Origin: Bacillota bacterium
Lineage (GTDB): Bacteria > Actinomycetota > Aquicultoria > Aquicultorales > Aquicultoraceae
DNA length: 64,000 nucleotides
NCBI GenBank assembly: GCA_023511485.1
Contig: JAIMBH010000005.1
Location: 24,740-88,739 of the forward strand
Reading direction: 5' to 3'
A model generated the notes under the pieces. It searched no databases. It was not told the DNA's origin and saw only the letters and a list, made by a program, of their open reading frames with translations. The stretch's first letter is position 1; every line of letters starts with the position of its first letter. The translations under genes were made by a program, and so were the position numbers. Shown one piece after another: positions 1 through 9,379 of this stretch.

Positions 1-313
1 AACTTCTCCTCATTAATATCGCTTAGATTTAACCACTCTTAAGAGAAACTAAACAAATTAATATTAGGCAGTAATTAGGCGGTACAGTGCTTTATCCCTG
101 CTTATCAGCCCTAAAGGGCCACCTACTGCCTACTATTATTTAGTACCCTAAAGGGCTGCACTGCGATCTGCGCTCTTCTCTTTAGTTATCTTAATTCTTA
201 GTTCTGCACTATAATTTCCGGTAAACTAAAAGAAATTATTGCCAAATTCTGCGTTTGGGAAACTACTGCGAAAAGCAGTGCTACAGGTACTATACACCCA
301 CTGCCTGCGTGAA
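1..313. other. Intergenic region at window edge
   Basis: I see no convincing gene here. The stretch is AT-rich and lies downstream of mgtE. It holds two copies of a short palindromic word, CCCTAAAGGG, at about 109-120 and 147-156. The same word recurs in the gaps after the genes at 3727 and 22741, so this is probably repeat-derived intergenic sequence. No clear rho-independent terminator for mgtE was found. Confidence 0.6.
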
Positions 314-1666
314 TTAGGTTAAATACCTTAATAATAAAGTTGCAAGGCCTAAGAAAGTAAAGAAGCCAGAGACATCGGTAAACGTCGTGACTATAACTCC
401 AGAACCTAATGCTGGGTCCTGCTTAAGAAGCCTGAGAATAATAGGTATACCCGCACCCGCCAGGCCTGCCACCCCCATGTTGATCATCATGGAAAGAAAC
501 AGGACCAGGCCAAGAAAAGGATTGCCGTTAGTAAAATACGCAACTAAAGCCGCAAGTAGCCCAGTAGCGGCACCAATTGCTACACCAACACCAATCTGTC
601 GGAATACAACTCGCATGCCCTCCCGAAATTCGAGCTGTCCTAAAGCGATACCTCGCGTTGTAACAGTTAGGGTTTGTGTGCCCATATTGCCACCCATGCC
701 TGCAACGATCGGCATAAACACAGCCAATATGGCAAGCCTATCGATCGAATTCTCAAATAAGGCAACTACACTCGCGGCTAAAAATGCGGTCACAAGGTTG
801 AAAGTCATCCACGGTAGTCTATTCTTAATGGATTCTATGGCAGAACTATCGAGCCTTTCCTCGCGAACAACACCGCCTAAGCGGTAGATATCTTCACTCG
901 CCTCTTCCTCGATAACATCGACAACGTCATCGATAGTTACAATACCCAGCAGATTGTGTTCGTGATCGACAACCGGTACGGCGAGGAGATCGTAGCGCGA
1001 CATTACATTTGCTACTTCTTCCTGGTCGGTGTCGACGTCAACAAATATGACGTTCGGATTCATGATCTTTTCGATGCGTTGATTCGGCTTGGCAATAATA
1101 AGGTCACGAAGGGAAACAACACCGATCAGTTGCCCTTCTTTGTTCGTTACAAAAACATAGTATATGGTCTCAGCTGTAGGAGCTTTCTCTCTTAACAGAT
1201 CAATTGACTGCTGAGCCGTCATACCCTTTTTAAGAGCGACAAACTCAGGGGTCATGATGCCGCCGGCGGTATCTTTTTTGTGCTGCATTAACTTGAGAGC
1301 CTCCGCCGCGTCATCCCGGTTCATCGATGCTAATATACGCTCGGCATCCTGTTTGTCCAAGCCGCCAAGAAGGTCGGCAACATCGTCGGCGGCCATTTCC
1401 TCAAGTATATCTGAAACCAGCGGGGTACTGAGCAGATCGACTATATCGATCTGCTCACTCTCATCCATTTCTTGCAGAGCGTCTGCGGCACTTGGGATAT
1501 CCCAGGTCTCAAATATTCTCTTTTGATATTCATCGGGCAAAGACGAGACAATTTCTGCTGCATCGGCAGGGTGAAGCTTATCAAGAAGGCTAATCACCTT
1601 CTTGATATCGTCTCTCTTGAGTAGGTTTTCTGCTGCGACCAGTAGTATTTTGTTTCTTTCCTGCAT
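314..1666 (-). CDS. mgtE: Magnesium transporter MgtE
   Basis: This is a 450-residue MgtE-type Mg2+ channel of the inner membrane. The N-terminal superhelical MgtE_N domain spans about residues 25-125 and contains repeated LL.xxxxxDAA.EIL units. A CBS-domain pair follows at about 130-255, and five hydrophobic helices fill about 285-450. In the family, Mg2+ binding to the N and CBS domains closes the pore. The length is normal. The start lies about 15 bases after the era stop, so the two genes are probably co-transcribed. No Mg2+ riboswitch (M-box) fits in that gap, so control is presumably by protein gating. Confidence 0.95.
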   Translation of the reverse strand: MQERNKILLVAAENLLKRDDIKKVISLLDKLHPADAAEIVSSLPDEYQKRIFETWDIPSAADALQEMDESEQIDIVDLLSTPLVSDILEEMAADDVADLLGGLDKQDAERILASMNRDDAAEALKLMQHKKDTAGGIMTPEFVALKKGMTAQQSIDLLREKAPTAETIYYVFVTNKEGQLIGVVSLRDLIIAKPNQRIEKIMNPNVIFVDVDTDQEEVANVMSRYDLLAVPVVDHEHNLLGIVTIDDVVDVIEEEASEDIYRLGGVVREERLDSSAIESIKNRLPWMTFNLVTAFLAASVVALFENSIDRLAILAVFMPIVAGMGGNMGTQTLTVTTRGIALGQLEFREGMRVVFRQIGVGVAIGAATGLLAALVAYFTNGNPFLGLVLFLSMMINMGVAGLAGAGIPIILRLLKQDPALGSGVIVTTFTDVSGFFTFLGLATLLLRYLT

Positions 1667-1680
1667 CTAAACCTCTTGCC

Positions 1681-2598
1681 TTACTCTGAGTAGCCAAACT
1701 GTCTAACATATTTCTCTTCTTTGCGCCAGTCCTTCTTTACTCTTACTCTAAGGTCAAGATACACATGGCTTCCAAGTAATTGCTCAATCTCGGCTCTCGC
1801 CCTTGAACCGATCTCTTTAAGCATGCGTCCCTCTTTGCCTATCAAAATTCCCTTTTGAGATTCGCGTTCAACAAAAATCGTTGCAAATATGTCTACTATT
1901 TCGCCGTCCTTTCTCGGTTTCATCTCTTGAACTTCAACAGCAACGCTGTGTGGAACCTCTTCCCTAGTGAGCTCGAGAACTTTCTCCCGAATAAACTCTG
2001 CAGCAACCATACGCTCTGGTTGATCGGTTATTACATCATCAGGATAATATTTCGGACCTTCCGGTAGTAGCCCGATCAACTTCTCAGTCAGCTTGTCAAC
2101 ATTTTCACCGGTTATAGCCGATATTGGAATTATGTCGTCAAATCGACCTAGCTGCCTGGCGACTTCCAATTGGACCTCAAGGTCTTGTGGTTTTATCTTA
2201 TCTATCTTGTTGAGCACCAATATCTTTGGCGTATTCAAGCCCGAAAGCTCCCCAGCGATAAAAAGGTCACCGGATCCAATAATCTTTGACGCATCGACCA
2301 TAAAGATAACAGCATCGACATCTTTTAAGGTATTTCTTGCAACTTGATTAAGATGCGCCCCTAGTGCGTCTTTTGGTTTATGCAGACCAGGCGTATCAAC
2401 CAGGACTATCTGAGCGTTTTCAAAATTTAATATTGCCCTTATGCGATGCCTCGTTGTCTGCGGTTTATCGGAGATAATCGCAACTTTTCGCCTGGCCAGA
2501 AAGTTTAAAAGCGAAGATTTTCCGGTATTAGGTCGGCCCACGATGGCCACAAATCCAGATTTAAAATGTTCGTTTTGTCCATTGTTATTAATTTTCAT
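1681..2598 (-). CDS. era: GTPase Era
   Basis: Era is a GTPase that binds the 3' end of 16S rRNA and assists 30S maturation. The P-loop GRPNTGKSS is at about residues 21-29, DTPG and NKID motifs follow, and the C-terminal KH domain contains GKEGRMLKEIG. I prefer the ATG at 2598, just after the stop of the upstream acetyltransferase. A TTG three codons earlier overlaps that stop and is possible. The ribosome binding site is weak for both, which suggests translational coupling. Length is normal at about 305 residues. Confidence 0.95.
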   Translation of the reverse strand: MKINNNGQNEHFKSGFVAIVGRPNTGKSSLLNFLARRKVAIISDKPQTTRHRIRAILNFENAQIVLVDTPGLHKPKDALGAHLNQVARNTLKDVDAVIFMVDASKIIGSGDLFIAGELSGLNTPKILVLNKIDKIKPQDLEVQLEVARQLGRFDDIIPISAITGENVDKLTEKLIGLLPEGPKYYPDDVITDQPERMVAAEFIREKVLELTREEVPHSVAVEVQEMKPRKDGEIVDIFATIFVERESQKGILIGKEGRMLKEIGSRARAEIEQLLGSHVYLDLRVRVKKDWRKEEKYVRQFGYSE

Positions 2599-2603
2599 AA
2601 CAA

Positions 2604-3071
2604 TCAATCTTTCAATTCCAGTTCGTATAATAATCTGTCTACTGCAGGTCCATACTCGTCGGTAAGCTTCGCAATTTGCTTAAAACCTGCCTTACGATAA
2701 AGACGAATTGCCCGTTCGCTCTTCGGATCGACCGTAAGTTGTATTTTCCTTATACCATCACCTCGGAGTTCTTCTATTATCCCGGTTAGGAACCTGTACC
2801 CAAGACCCCTGCCACGCTCACCCTCTCTAATCGAAAAACCTACAATGAAAGCAAGCTCGGGGTCTATCCAGTCTTTGATTACATCTGCTACCCCACAAAT
2901 TGTTTTGTTGCACCTTAACACATAGACCGCGCCGTGTCGAATAAGAACTGGAAATGTCCAGTAATTAAGTCCACCTTCGCCAAACGCTTCAGCCTCTATT
3001 TGCGTAAGTTCCGCAACAAGTTGTGGGTTAAAGTTAGTAATGCGCTCAACAGAAATTCGCTCATTTTCCAT
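2604..3071 (-). CDS. GNAT-family N-acetyltransferase
   Basis: This is a GCN5-related acetyltransferase of about 155 residues. The acetyl-CoA loop is visible as RGLGYRFLTGI, followed by the family's typical LTVDPKSERAIRLYRKAGF C-terminal part. It resembles RimI-like enzymes that acetylate protein N-termini, but the substrate cannot be read from sequence. The frame stays open 20 codons further upstream, but that part lies in a TGGCAC-type intergenic repeat, so the ATG at 3071 is the likelier start. No strong Shine-Dalgarno is seen. It immediately precedes era. Confidence 0.8.
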   Translation of the reverse strand: MENERISVERITNFNPQLVAELTQIEAEAFGEGGLNYWTFPVLIRHGAVYVLRCNKTICGVADVIKDWIDPELAFIVGFSIREGERGRGLGYRFLTGIIEELRGDGIRKIQLTVDPKSERAIRLYRKAGFKQIAKLTDEYGPAVDRLLYELELKD

Positions 3072-3082
3072 AGTTAATAAGT

Positions 3083-3130
3083 CTGGAAGTGCCAAGGTTA
3101 ATAAATAAAAAATACTGGCACTTTGGCACA
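3083..3130. repeat. Intergenic TGCCA/TGGCA inverted repeat
   Basis: The arms AAGTGCCAAGG and TGGCACTTTGGCA flank an A-rich centre (AATAAATAAAAAATA). A similar arrangement occurs at 24712-24775, with AATAAAAAG between TGCCA- and TGCCAC-type arms. It is one of several word-iterated intergenic repeat families in this window. Confidence 0.5.
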
Positions 3131-3146
3131 TTAAGGCTTCGGCATT

Positions 3147-3551
3147 TTATTTATTAAATAACTGTTCACTAGTAAAGGCCATTGGTAAGAGATCTTTTAC
3201 CTTGGCCCTCTTTATTTCCCCACTTGTGTTGGCCATGATAACCAGCGTTTCCGCGCCAAATTCGGCCAAAAATTGCCGGCAACTTCCGCATGGGGAGCAC
3301 GGTGTGGGGCCATCGGCAATTAAAGCCATCGCCTCAAATCGACGGCAGCCCTCAGAAACTGCTTTTGCCACCGCAACACGCTCTGCACAAATCGATAGTC
3401 CATAGACGGCATTTTCAACATTTGCGCCACTAAAGACCCTTCCGTCATCGCATAAAAGAGCCGCACCAACTCTAAAGCCCGAATACGGAGCATACGCCTC
3501 TTGCCGCGCTGCAGCCGCTTTTTGTATAAGTTCGCTCTCATTCATAGTCAT
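3147..3551 (-). CDS. cdd: Cytidine deaminase
   Basis: This is a 134-residue homotetrameric-type cytidine deaminase that converts cytidine and deoxycytidine to uridine forms in pyrimidine salvage. The catalytic CAE motif (SICAERVAV) sits at about residues 54-62, and the zinc-binding PCSPCGSCRQ at about 88-97. The first provides one zinc cysteine plus the proton-shuttling glutamate; the second provides the other two cysteines. The length is typical of the short form. A cdd next to era is a common arrangement in Gram-positive bacteria. Confidence 0.95.
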   Translation of the reverse strand: MTMNESELIQKAAAARQEAYAPYSGFRVGAALLCDDGRVFSGANVENAVYGLSICAERVAVAKAVSEGCRRFEAMALIADGPTPCSPCGSCRQFLAEFGAETLVIMANTSGEIKRAKVKDLLPMAFTSEQLFNK

Positions 3552-3640
3552 AGCTTTAACTCCTAGCTCTGAGCTGCTAGCTCTTAGAATTATGGACTCT
3601 AACTCTTACGGGCCTCCACTTAAGGATGGCATAAATGCCA

Positions 3641-3722
3641 CTCCTTGCTGCCTGCAAACCTTTAGCAGCCCTAAAGGGTTGCACTACGTTTTTACAAACC
3701 CTGGACCATGGCCCTAGCCCCT
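3641..3722. repeat. Composite intergenic repeat, copy 1 (AGCCCTAAAGGG + CCCTGGACC)
   Basis: This stretch matches 22661-22740 over nearly its whole length: CTTGCTGCCTG, TTAGCAGCCCTAAAGGG, GCACTACGTTTTTAC and then CCCTGGACC words. Both copies lie just after the stop codon of a minus-strand gene. The core GCAGCCC-TTTA-GGGCTGC can form a hairpin in the transcript; in this copy one arm base differs. Confidence 0.65.
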
Positions 3723-3726
3723 ACCT

Positions 3727-5004
3727 TTATCCGGCTTCTTCTTGCTTTTCCTCGTGAACTTCTTCTTTCGTAATTAGTATTTTCGATATCCTTCTGCCAA
3801 TAACCTTCTCGACTTTGAAGGTAAGATTTTCAAATCGCACCTGCTCGCCGGGGTTTGGAATCCTTCCAAACAGGCTATAGACAAAACCGCCAATCGTATC
3901 GATATCGTTTCGAGACAGGTTTGCGTTCAATATTTCGTTGGCCTCAAATATATTGACCCGTGCGTCCATCCTTATAGTATGCTCATCTATATATTCGACC
4001 AAGGTTTCTTCAAGGTCGTATTCGTCAAATATCTCGCCGACAATCTCCTCCAGAAGATCCTCGATGGTGACCAAACCGGCGGTACCACCGTATTCGTCCA
4101 CAACGATTGCCATATGAAGCCGTTTCTTCTGGAGTTCGCGCAATAGCTCATCGACCTTTTTTAGCTCGGGAACATAATAGGCAGGCCGCATCAGCCTTCT
4201 TATCGGGATATCGATATTTCCTTTTCTCATCTGAATGAGAAGATCTTTGGCGTAGATAATACCTACAACATTATCAACCGTCTCCTCATAGACGGGGATT
4301 CGTGAATGGCCTTCGCGGATAATTAAAGAGAGCACCTCTTCGAGCGGCGCATCAACATTGACCGCAACCATATCCATGCGGGGCACCATAACTTCGCGAA
4401 CAATAGTGTCGCCGAACTCGAATATGCTGTGGATCATCTCTCGCTCTTCTTCCTCTATTACGCCCTCCTCTTCTTCAGCGCCGCCCATAGTTATAATCTC
4501 TTCTTCTGTAACGACCGGAAGCTCCGTTATGGGCCTGCCACCGAAGAGCCTAATAAATATATTCGACACAGAGATAAATAGAGCGGTCACCGGATTAAGA
4601 ACCCTATTGAGTGCGCTTGAAAAAGACGCCGTCCGCAAGACTAGAGTCTCCGCATGCCTTGTACCGAAAGTCCTGGGTACGATCTCGCCGAAAATAAGAA
4701 CGATGAAAAGCATTACTGTTACGGAAACTAGTACGACAAAGCTCGCCAAAAACCTTGATGCAAGGATAGTAGCAAGCGATATCGCCGTAATGTTGGCAAC
4801 ATTATCAACCAGGATGAGCGAGGACATCAGACGGCCTGGATGCTGTAGTATCTGTTCAACTGTTTTGGCTCCTGGAACGTCCTGCTCCGCAAGATAACCT
4901 ATCCTGATTCGGCTGACCGACCTTATCGCACTTCTGATGGCTGTAAGAAGCGCCGAAATACCGATAGAAATAATTATTAAGGCAATGTATAACCAGTCTG
5001 GCAA
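3727..5004 (-). CDS. CNNM/CorC-HlyC family membrane protein (putative Mg2+/cation exporter)
   Basis: This 425-residue protein has the DUF21/CNNM transmembrane domain at about residues 1-150 and a cystathionine-beta-synthase pair at about 200-320 (REVMVPRMDM, YAKDLL, VDEYGGTAGLVTIEDLLEEIVG). A C-terminal CorC_HlyC domain lies at about 340-415. Bacterial homologues are linked to Mg2+ or Co2+ efflux; the older name hemolysin C is misleading. Start is TTG, with GGAG six bases upstream. The C-terminal tail is rich in Glu and Lys. The presence of mgtE nearby suggests both uptake and efflux of Mg2+ are encoded here. Confidence 0.88.
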   Translation of the reverse strand: MPDWLYIALIIISIGISALLTAIRSAIRSVSRIRIGYLAEQDVPGAKTVEQILQHPGRLMSSLILVDNVANITAISLATILASRFLASFVVLVSVTVMLFIVLIFGEIVPRTFGTRHAETLVLRTASFSSALNRVLNPVTALFISVSNIFIRLFGGRPITELPVVTEEEIITMGGAEEEEGVIEEEEREMIHSIFEFGDTIVREVMVPRMDMVAVNVDAPLEEVLSLIIREGHSRIPVYEETVDNVVGIIYAKDLLIQMRKGNIDIPIRRLMRPAYYVPELKKVDELLRELQKKRLHMAIVVDEYGGTAGLVTIEDLLEEIVGEIFDEYDLEETLVEYIDEHTIRMDARVNIFEANEILNANLSRNDIDTIGGFVYSLFGRIPNPGEQVRFENLTFKVEKVIGRRISKILITKEEVHEEKQEEAG

Positions 5005-5058
5005 AATATTCTCCTTTGCTAACCCGCTAAAGGTTATTATTTTTAGTAGTTATCTTAA

Positions 5059-5763
5059 CTACAGATTATAAAACATTTGAAAAATCAGTATAGTTAAAAG
5101 AATACCAATCAGGGCTCCCGAGATGATCTCAAGTGCAGAGTGAATTCCAGCATCCATTCTACTGTGAAATACAAGTAGGGCAAGCCCCAATCCAAGTGTT
5201 GCGATAAGTGGGGATTGGCTTATGAATGCAATGGCAGTAAACAGTGCTCCGGCAAGAGCACTATGCCCGCTCGGCCATCCGCCCCGTAAAAAACTTCCGC
5301 CACCAATCCAGGCTTTAGCGGCAATAACAGTGATCATAACAAGCATTAAAGATATTACTGTCAGGTGGATTGGCGATTGACCAACTCTTTTTAAAAGCAT
5401 AAGGCTGTACGGGTTGAGTTTCTGAAAGAAGACAAAATATCCAACCAGAACAGCATTTATGCTTGCCAAAAGCACGGCTCCCGCAGCGACATCTTTTGCG
5501 ATCTGAGCAATCGGGTCATAAGCTGTTGTGACCAAATCTATGGTCGCCTCTATAGCTGTATTTATAAGCTCGGCAACCATGACTAGAATGATAGCAAAAA
5601 TCAGTGCAACAAAGGCCCACGTGCTTAATTTAAGAAAAAGGGCAAGCCCAAGAGCAAATGCAGCAGCGGCAAAGTGAATCCGCATATTGCGCTGCGTTCG
5701 TAGCACATAAATTAATCCGTCAATTGCATAATTAAAGCTTTGAAGAAGCGATCTGCTTTTCAT
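5059..5763 (-). CDS. Diacylglycerol/undecaprenol kinase fused to PAP2-type phosphatase
   Basis: This is a 234-residue membrane protein with two domains. Residues about 1-115 are a DgkA-type kinase with the signature AELINTAIEATIDL and AKDVAAGAVL, normally phosphorylating diacylglycerol or undecaprenol. Residues about 125-234 are a PAP2 phosphatase-like half with GGWPSGHSALAG and HSRMDAGIHSALE. The final acidic residue of the third PAP2 motif is Glu instead of the usual Asp. The fusion may let one protein interconvert a lipid alcohol and its phosphate, but that is inference. It lies upstream of the CNNM gene and downstream of ybeY. Confidence 0.85.
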   Translation of the reverse strand: MKSRSLLQSFNYAIDGLIYVLRTQRNMRIHFAAAAFALGLALFLKLSTWAFVALIFAIILVMVAELINTAIEATIDLVTTAYDPIAQIAKDVAAGAVLLASINAVLVGYFVFFQKLNPYSLMLLKRVGQSPIHLTVISLMLVMITVIAAKAWIGGGSFLRGGWPSGHSALAGALFTAIAFISQSPLIATLGLGLALLVFHSRMDAGIHSALEIISGALIGILLTILIFQMFYNL

Positions 5764-5790
5764 GACTTTCTTTCATTCCTAAAATGTTAT

Positions 5791-6237
5791 TTAGTTATCG
5801 CCAGTTGCAAATATTCCTGCAAGAATCTCTCTTTCAAGTTTTTCCATCTGCTCAGCATCTTCCACGTTTTCGTGGTCATAACCGAGCAAATGCAAAATCC
5901 CATGAGTAAGAAGAAGTGCCATCTCCTGCTCGAAAGTCTGACCGTAATCGACAGCTTGCTTTGCAGCAACGCTGGGACAAATCACAACGTCGCCTAATAA
6001 ATGAGGAATACCCGGAGTTTCTTTGGCAAAAATTCCCGATTCAAAAGACAGGACATCGGTTGGATAGTCTTTCCCCCTATAGGCTGCATTTAGTTTGCGA
6101 ATCTCATCTTCACCAACAAGAGCGATACTTAACTCAACATCTTTAACGCCTTCCCAATCGAGAACAAACCTGGCAATTTTCTTAAGAAACACTTCATCGA
6201 TGGGCAGATCTTGATTGTTATTTACCAGGATTTCCAT
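5791..6237 (-). CDS. ybeY: Endoribonuclease YbeY
   Basis: YbeY is a zinc-dependent RNase involved in 16S rRNA 3'-end maturation and ribosome quality control. The 148-residue protein carries the family motif HGILHLLGYDHE at about residues 111-122, which supplies the three zinc-binding histidines. The upstream substrate-loop region YRGKDYPTDVLSF is also present. Its start overlaps the end of the 7TMR-HD gene by 20 bases. The PhoH - 7TMR-HD - ybeY - dgkA order is a well-known cluster in Gram-positive bacteria. Confidence 0.96.
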   Translation of the reverse strand: MEILVNNNQDLPIDEVFLKKIARFVLDWEGVKDVELSIALVGEDEIRKLNAAYRGKDYPTDVLSFESGIFAKETPGIPHLLGDVVICPSVAAKQAVDYGQTFEQEMALLLTHGILHLLGYDHENVEDAEQMEKLEREILAGIFATGDN

Positions 6238-8341
6238 GAACGGTCAAACTCCTAGTTTGCGATACAGGCATAGACGGATACTCAATTCTCGTATGGTACA
6301 GGCTGCTTAGCACCTGTGTAAAGCTTTTGATTATACTCTCGATATCGCATAGAGTAAGATTACTATCGCTAAGCTGACCGTCATCCAGCTTAGTTTGTAC
6401 TATCCTCTTGATCAACTGCTCAATTCTGCCAGGTGACGGTTTTGTTATTGTCCTAGCGGCGGCCTCAACCGAGTCTGCAAGCATAACCAAAGCAGCCTCT
6501 TTAGTTCGCGGGCGCTGGCCTGAATACCTGAAGTTTTCTTCGTTAACTACTTCTTTTGCTATACTCTCTTTTGCTTTGTGGTAGAAGTAGGCAACCACAC
6601 TTGTACCATGATGCTCGTTTATTATATCTATGATTTCCTTTGGCAAACGGTGTTTCTTTGCTATCTCCACTCCCTCTTTAACGTGAGATGTGATGATCAA
6701 GCAGCTTAAACTCGGGTTTGTGTGGTCGTGTGGATTCTCATTGCCAACCTGGTTCTCAACAAAGAAAAGCGGCCTTTTTATCTTGCCGATATCATGGTAA
6801 TACGCACCAACTCTGGCAAGAAGCGGGTTCGCCCCTATTTCTTCGGCCGCACTTTCAGCTAGATTGCCGGTCATAATGCTGTGGTTATAAGTTCCCGGCG
6901 CCTTCATCATAAGTTCCCTGAGAAGGGGTTGATTTGCATAGGATAGCTCGACGTATTTTATATCTGTTGTAATACCAAATGCCCGCTCAAGGAAAGGTAG
7001 TGCCCCAACGGTAAGAACGGCTGTTGATATACCACCGACCAGACCCCACCCTAAATTTTTAAGCACTTCAAACCACCCTGCGCCACTAAGTAGAGTAGTT
7101 ATAAGGGCAAGAACTGTAGTGGCAAGTGTAACCCAGGCGCCTGCAATAACAAGGTCAGTTCGGTGCCTGATGTTGTTGATCGAGTAGATTGCAAATAACC
7201 CTGTAAGTAACCCATAAAGTGTATATTGATAATTCTGTCCGGCGATAAGCCCTGAGTACAGACTTAATGTGAGGGTCATTAACACAGCCATTTCGGTGTT
7301 AAAAAGAAGTGCTGTAAGCATCGCAGCCGCACCAACTGGTATTACAAAAAACGAGTAAAACGGCCCTACAAACTTTGCGGTCACAATGGTAGTTATAAAT
7401 ATAATAGCCAGCACAGCTATTAAGCGATCGCTATCATATATCTTGCGCTGGAAGTTGTATAGATACAAGGCAAGCGCCACAAAAGATACTAGTTCAAATA
7501 GCAGCAGACCAACCAGTCTCGCAAGATCGACAGTTCTCTTCATTAAACCGAGTTCTTTTAGTATTTTAACCTGCCCGCTGGTAACAATCTCGCCTTCCCG
7601 GACAACTATTTCGCCCTTTTGTTTGTTCACGATGACAGGCGTAACCCCGGCCATGACTTCTTTCTTTAGCCTGTCGGTTTGCTTCTCATCATAGAAGAAG
7701 TTTGGTCTTAGATACAGCGAGCCTATTTCTGCGATTACTGCATTTTTGTCCTTATCCTGAGTCAGACTGCTTGCACCGCTTCGAAATTCGCTTTTCTTGT
7801 TAACTAGATTATCCAATGTTATGCGATCGCGGTAGGCCTGGTCCACCTGGTTTATAATCACTGATTCGAGATAATTCAAGTCGCTATCAGATATCGAGAG
7901 GGTGGTATTCAGCACATTTTTATCAACCGTTGTGCCGATCTCTTTGGAGAGCATATCAAGCTTGGCTTCCTGGGTAAGCGCCTGGTTTGACCTCACCTGT
8001 CTGGCTAAACCAAAAAAGTTATGAACCGAATCAATGACCTGAGACTCAACCGCCCAATCCCGGTTGTATACCTTTTGCACTTGTGCAGCGGCCTCTTTAC
8101 GAAGAGTTTCGGTTTTTTCAAAATCAATAAATTCAAGGTCACGGTTAGCCTTAATTGTTTTTGGACTTGGCTTGCCGACCTGAATGCCGGCAAGCCTATC
8201 CGGTAAAAAATCAATTGTTAGAGTGGCGAGAACAAGCGTGAAGATAAGTGCGACGAGAAATGACCGACGAAGATTCGTGTTTCTCCAATCAACCTTTTTT
8301 AAAAGATATTTAATTTTATCGAGGCCAAAGCCCGCTATCAT
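6218..8341 (-). CDS. 7TMR-HD family phosphodiesterase (PgpH-like)
   Basis: This 707-residue membrane protein has an N-terminal signal-anchor helix (about 28-45) and an extracytoplasmic 7TMR-HDED domain (about 50-270). Seven transmembrane helices follow (about 275-465), then a cytoplasmic HD domain (about 480-650) with YNHSIMTGNLAE, AYYHDIGK and the later EHHGTS. Members such as Listeria PgpH hydrolyse cyclic di-AMP, and that is the best guess here. The start ATG lies two bases after the PhoH stop, so the genes are translationally linked. Confidence 0.9.
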   Translation of the reverse strand: MIAGFGLDKIKYLLKKVDWRNTNLRRSFLVALIFTLVLATLTIDFLPDRLAGIQVGKPSPKTIKANRDLEFIDFEKTETLRKEAAAQVQKVYNRDWAVESQVIDSVHNFFGLARQVRSNQALTQEAKLDMLSKEIGTTVDKNVLNTTLSISDSDLNYLESVIINQVDQAYRDRITLDNLVNKKSEFRSGASSLTQDKDKNAVIAEIGSLYLRPNFFYDEKQTDRLKKEVMAGVTPVIVNKQKGEIVVREGEIVTSGQVKILKELGLMKRTVDLARLVGLLLFELVSFVALALYLYNFQRKIYDSDRLIAVLAIIFITTIVTAKFVGPFYSFFVIPVGAAAMLTALLFNTEMAVLMTLTLSLYSGLIAGQNYQYTLYGLLTGLFAIYSINNIRHRTDLVIAGAWVTLATTVLALITTLLSGAGWFEVLKNLGWGLVGGISTAVLTVGALPFLERAFGITTDIKYVELSYANQPLLRELMMKAPGTYNHSIMTGNLAESAAEEIGANPLLARVGAYYHDIGKIKRPLFFVENQVGNENPHDHTNPSLSCLIITSHVKEGVEIAKKHRLPKEIIDIINEHHGTSVVAYFYHKAKESIAKEVVNEENFRYSGQRPRTKEAALVMLADSVEAAARTITKPSPGRIEQLIKRIVQTKLDDGQLSDSNLTLCDIESIIKSFTQVLSSLYHTRIEYPSMPVSQTRSLTVHGNPGK

Positions 8342-8343
8342 GG

Positions 8344-9321
8344 CTACTTCTTTGAACCTCTCTCTTCGTCATACTGCTTATATGCTTCAACAATTCTTTG
8401 AACAAGCTTATGACGAACTACATCGCGTGCTGTAAGGTGAACAAATGCTATGCCGTCAATTCCAGATAATATCTTCTCTACAACGAGTAACCCCGAACTC
8501 TGCCCTTGCGGCAAATCAATCTGGGTTGCGTCTCCAGTTACAACAACCTTTGAGCCAAAACCAAGCCTAGTCAGAAACATTTTCATCTGCTCGGGCGAGG
8601 TATTTTGAGCTTCATCCAAAATAATGAAGGAATCGTTTAAGGTGCGGCCCCTCATATACGCAAGAGGTGCAACCTCTATAATCCCTTTTTCCATTAAGCC
8701 TTGGAACTGCTCAGCATCCATCATATCATAAAGTGCATCGTAAAGTGGACGCAAATATGGATCTACTTTTTGGTAGAGGTCCCCAGGTAGAAAACCAAGC
8801 TTCTCACCAGCCTCAACGGCCGGTCTCGTAAGAATAATTCTGCCAACCTCTTTGTCCTTTAAAGCCTTCACCGCCATTGCCATCGCCAGGTATGTCTTTC
8901 CTGTTCCGGCAGGTCCTATAGCAAAGGTGGCAATGTGTTTGCGTATGGCATCGACATACTGCTTCTGCCCAGCTGTTCGTGGCCCGATTACTTTGCGCCG
9001 GTTGGTGATAATCACATCCGAGTAGATGCTTGATGGAGCAACTTTTTCATTTTTATCACGAATTAGCTCAATAGTGTGCTCGACTTTTTGGGGGGTTAGC
9101 TGATGCCCACTTGATAATACTGCCAGAAGTTCCTCGAAAACTGTTGCTACGGCTTCTACTTCACCGGCATCGCCTTTGATTTTTATTTCATTCCCTCTTA
9201 CTAATATTCTCGTATTAAAGTTATCTTCTATTATCTTCAATAGTTGGTCCTGGTAGCCTAATAGTTCAACCATTGGCTGATTACCCGGAACCACAACTTT
9301 AGTTTCTATTTTCCCTGCCAA
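8344..9321 (-). CDS. PhoH family ATPase
   Basis: This is a 325-residue PhoH/PhoL-type protein. The N-terminal KH-like part covers about residues 1-95. The P-loop GPAGTGKTYLA is at about 136-146 and the Walker B segment FIILDEAQNT at about 232-241. The family is associated with RNA metabolism and ribosome maturation and usually neighbours ybeY, as here. The start appears to be TTG with GAGGAG about 13 bases upstream, a loose spacing. No better ATG is present. Confidence 0.92.
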   Translation of the reverse strand: MAGKIETKVVVPGNQPMVELLGYQDQLLKIIEDNFNTRILVRGNEIKIKGDAGEVEAVATVFEELLAVLSSGHQLTPQKVEHTIELIRDKNEKVAPSSIYSDVIITNRRKVIGPRTAGQKQYVDAIRKHIATFAIGPAGTGKTYLAMAMAVKALKDKEVGRIILTRPAVEAGEKLGFLPGDLYQKVDPYLRPLYDALYDMMDAEQFQGLMEKGIIEVAPLAYMRGRTLNDSFIILDEAQNTSPEQMKMFLTRLGFGSKVVVTGDATQIDLPQGQSSGLLVVEKILSGIDGIAFVHLTARDVVRHKLVQRIVEAYKQYDEERGSKK

Positions 9322-9379
9322 TTAGGCTATTTCACTCCTCTTTAACTGTTAGCAACCAGCTGCTAGCGGCCAGTTAGAC

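Noticed and set aside
387..887. Long open frames antisense to mgtE and to many ribosomal and RNA polymerase genes
   Set aside because: They mirror the codon structure of strongly supported genes, lack ribosome binding sites and resemble no family.
1667..1680. Mg2+ riboswitch (M-box) for mgtE
   Set aside because: Only about 14 bases separate mgtE from era, far too short for such a leader.
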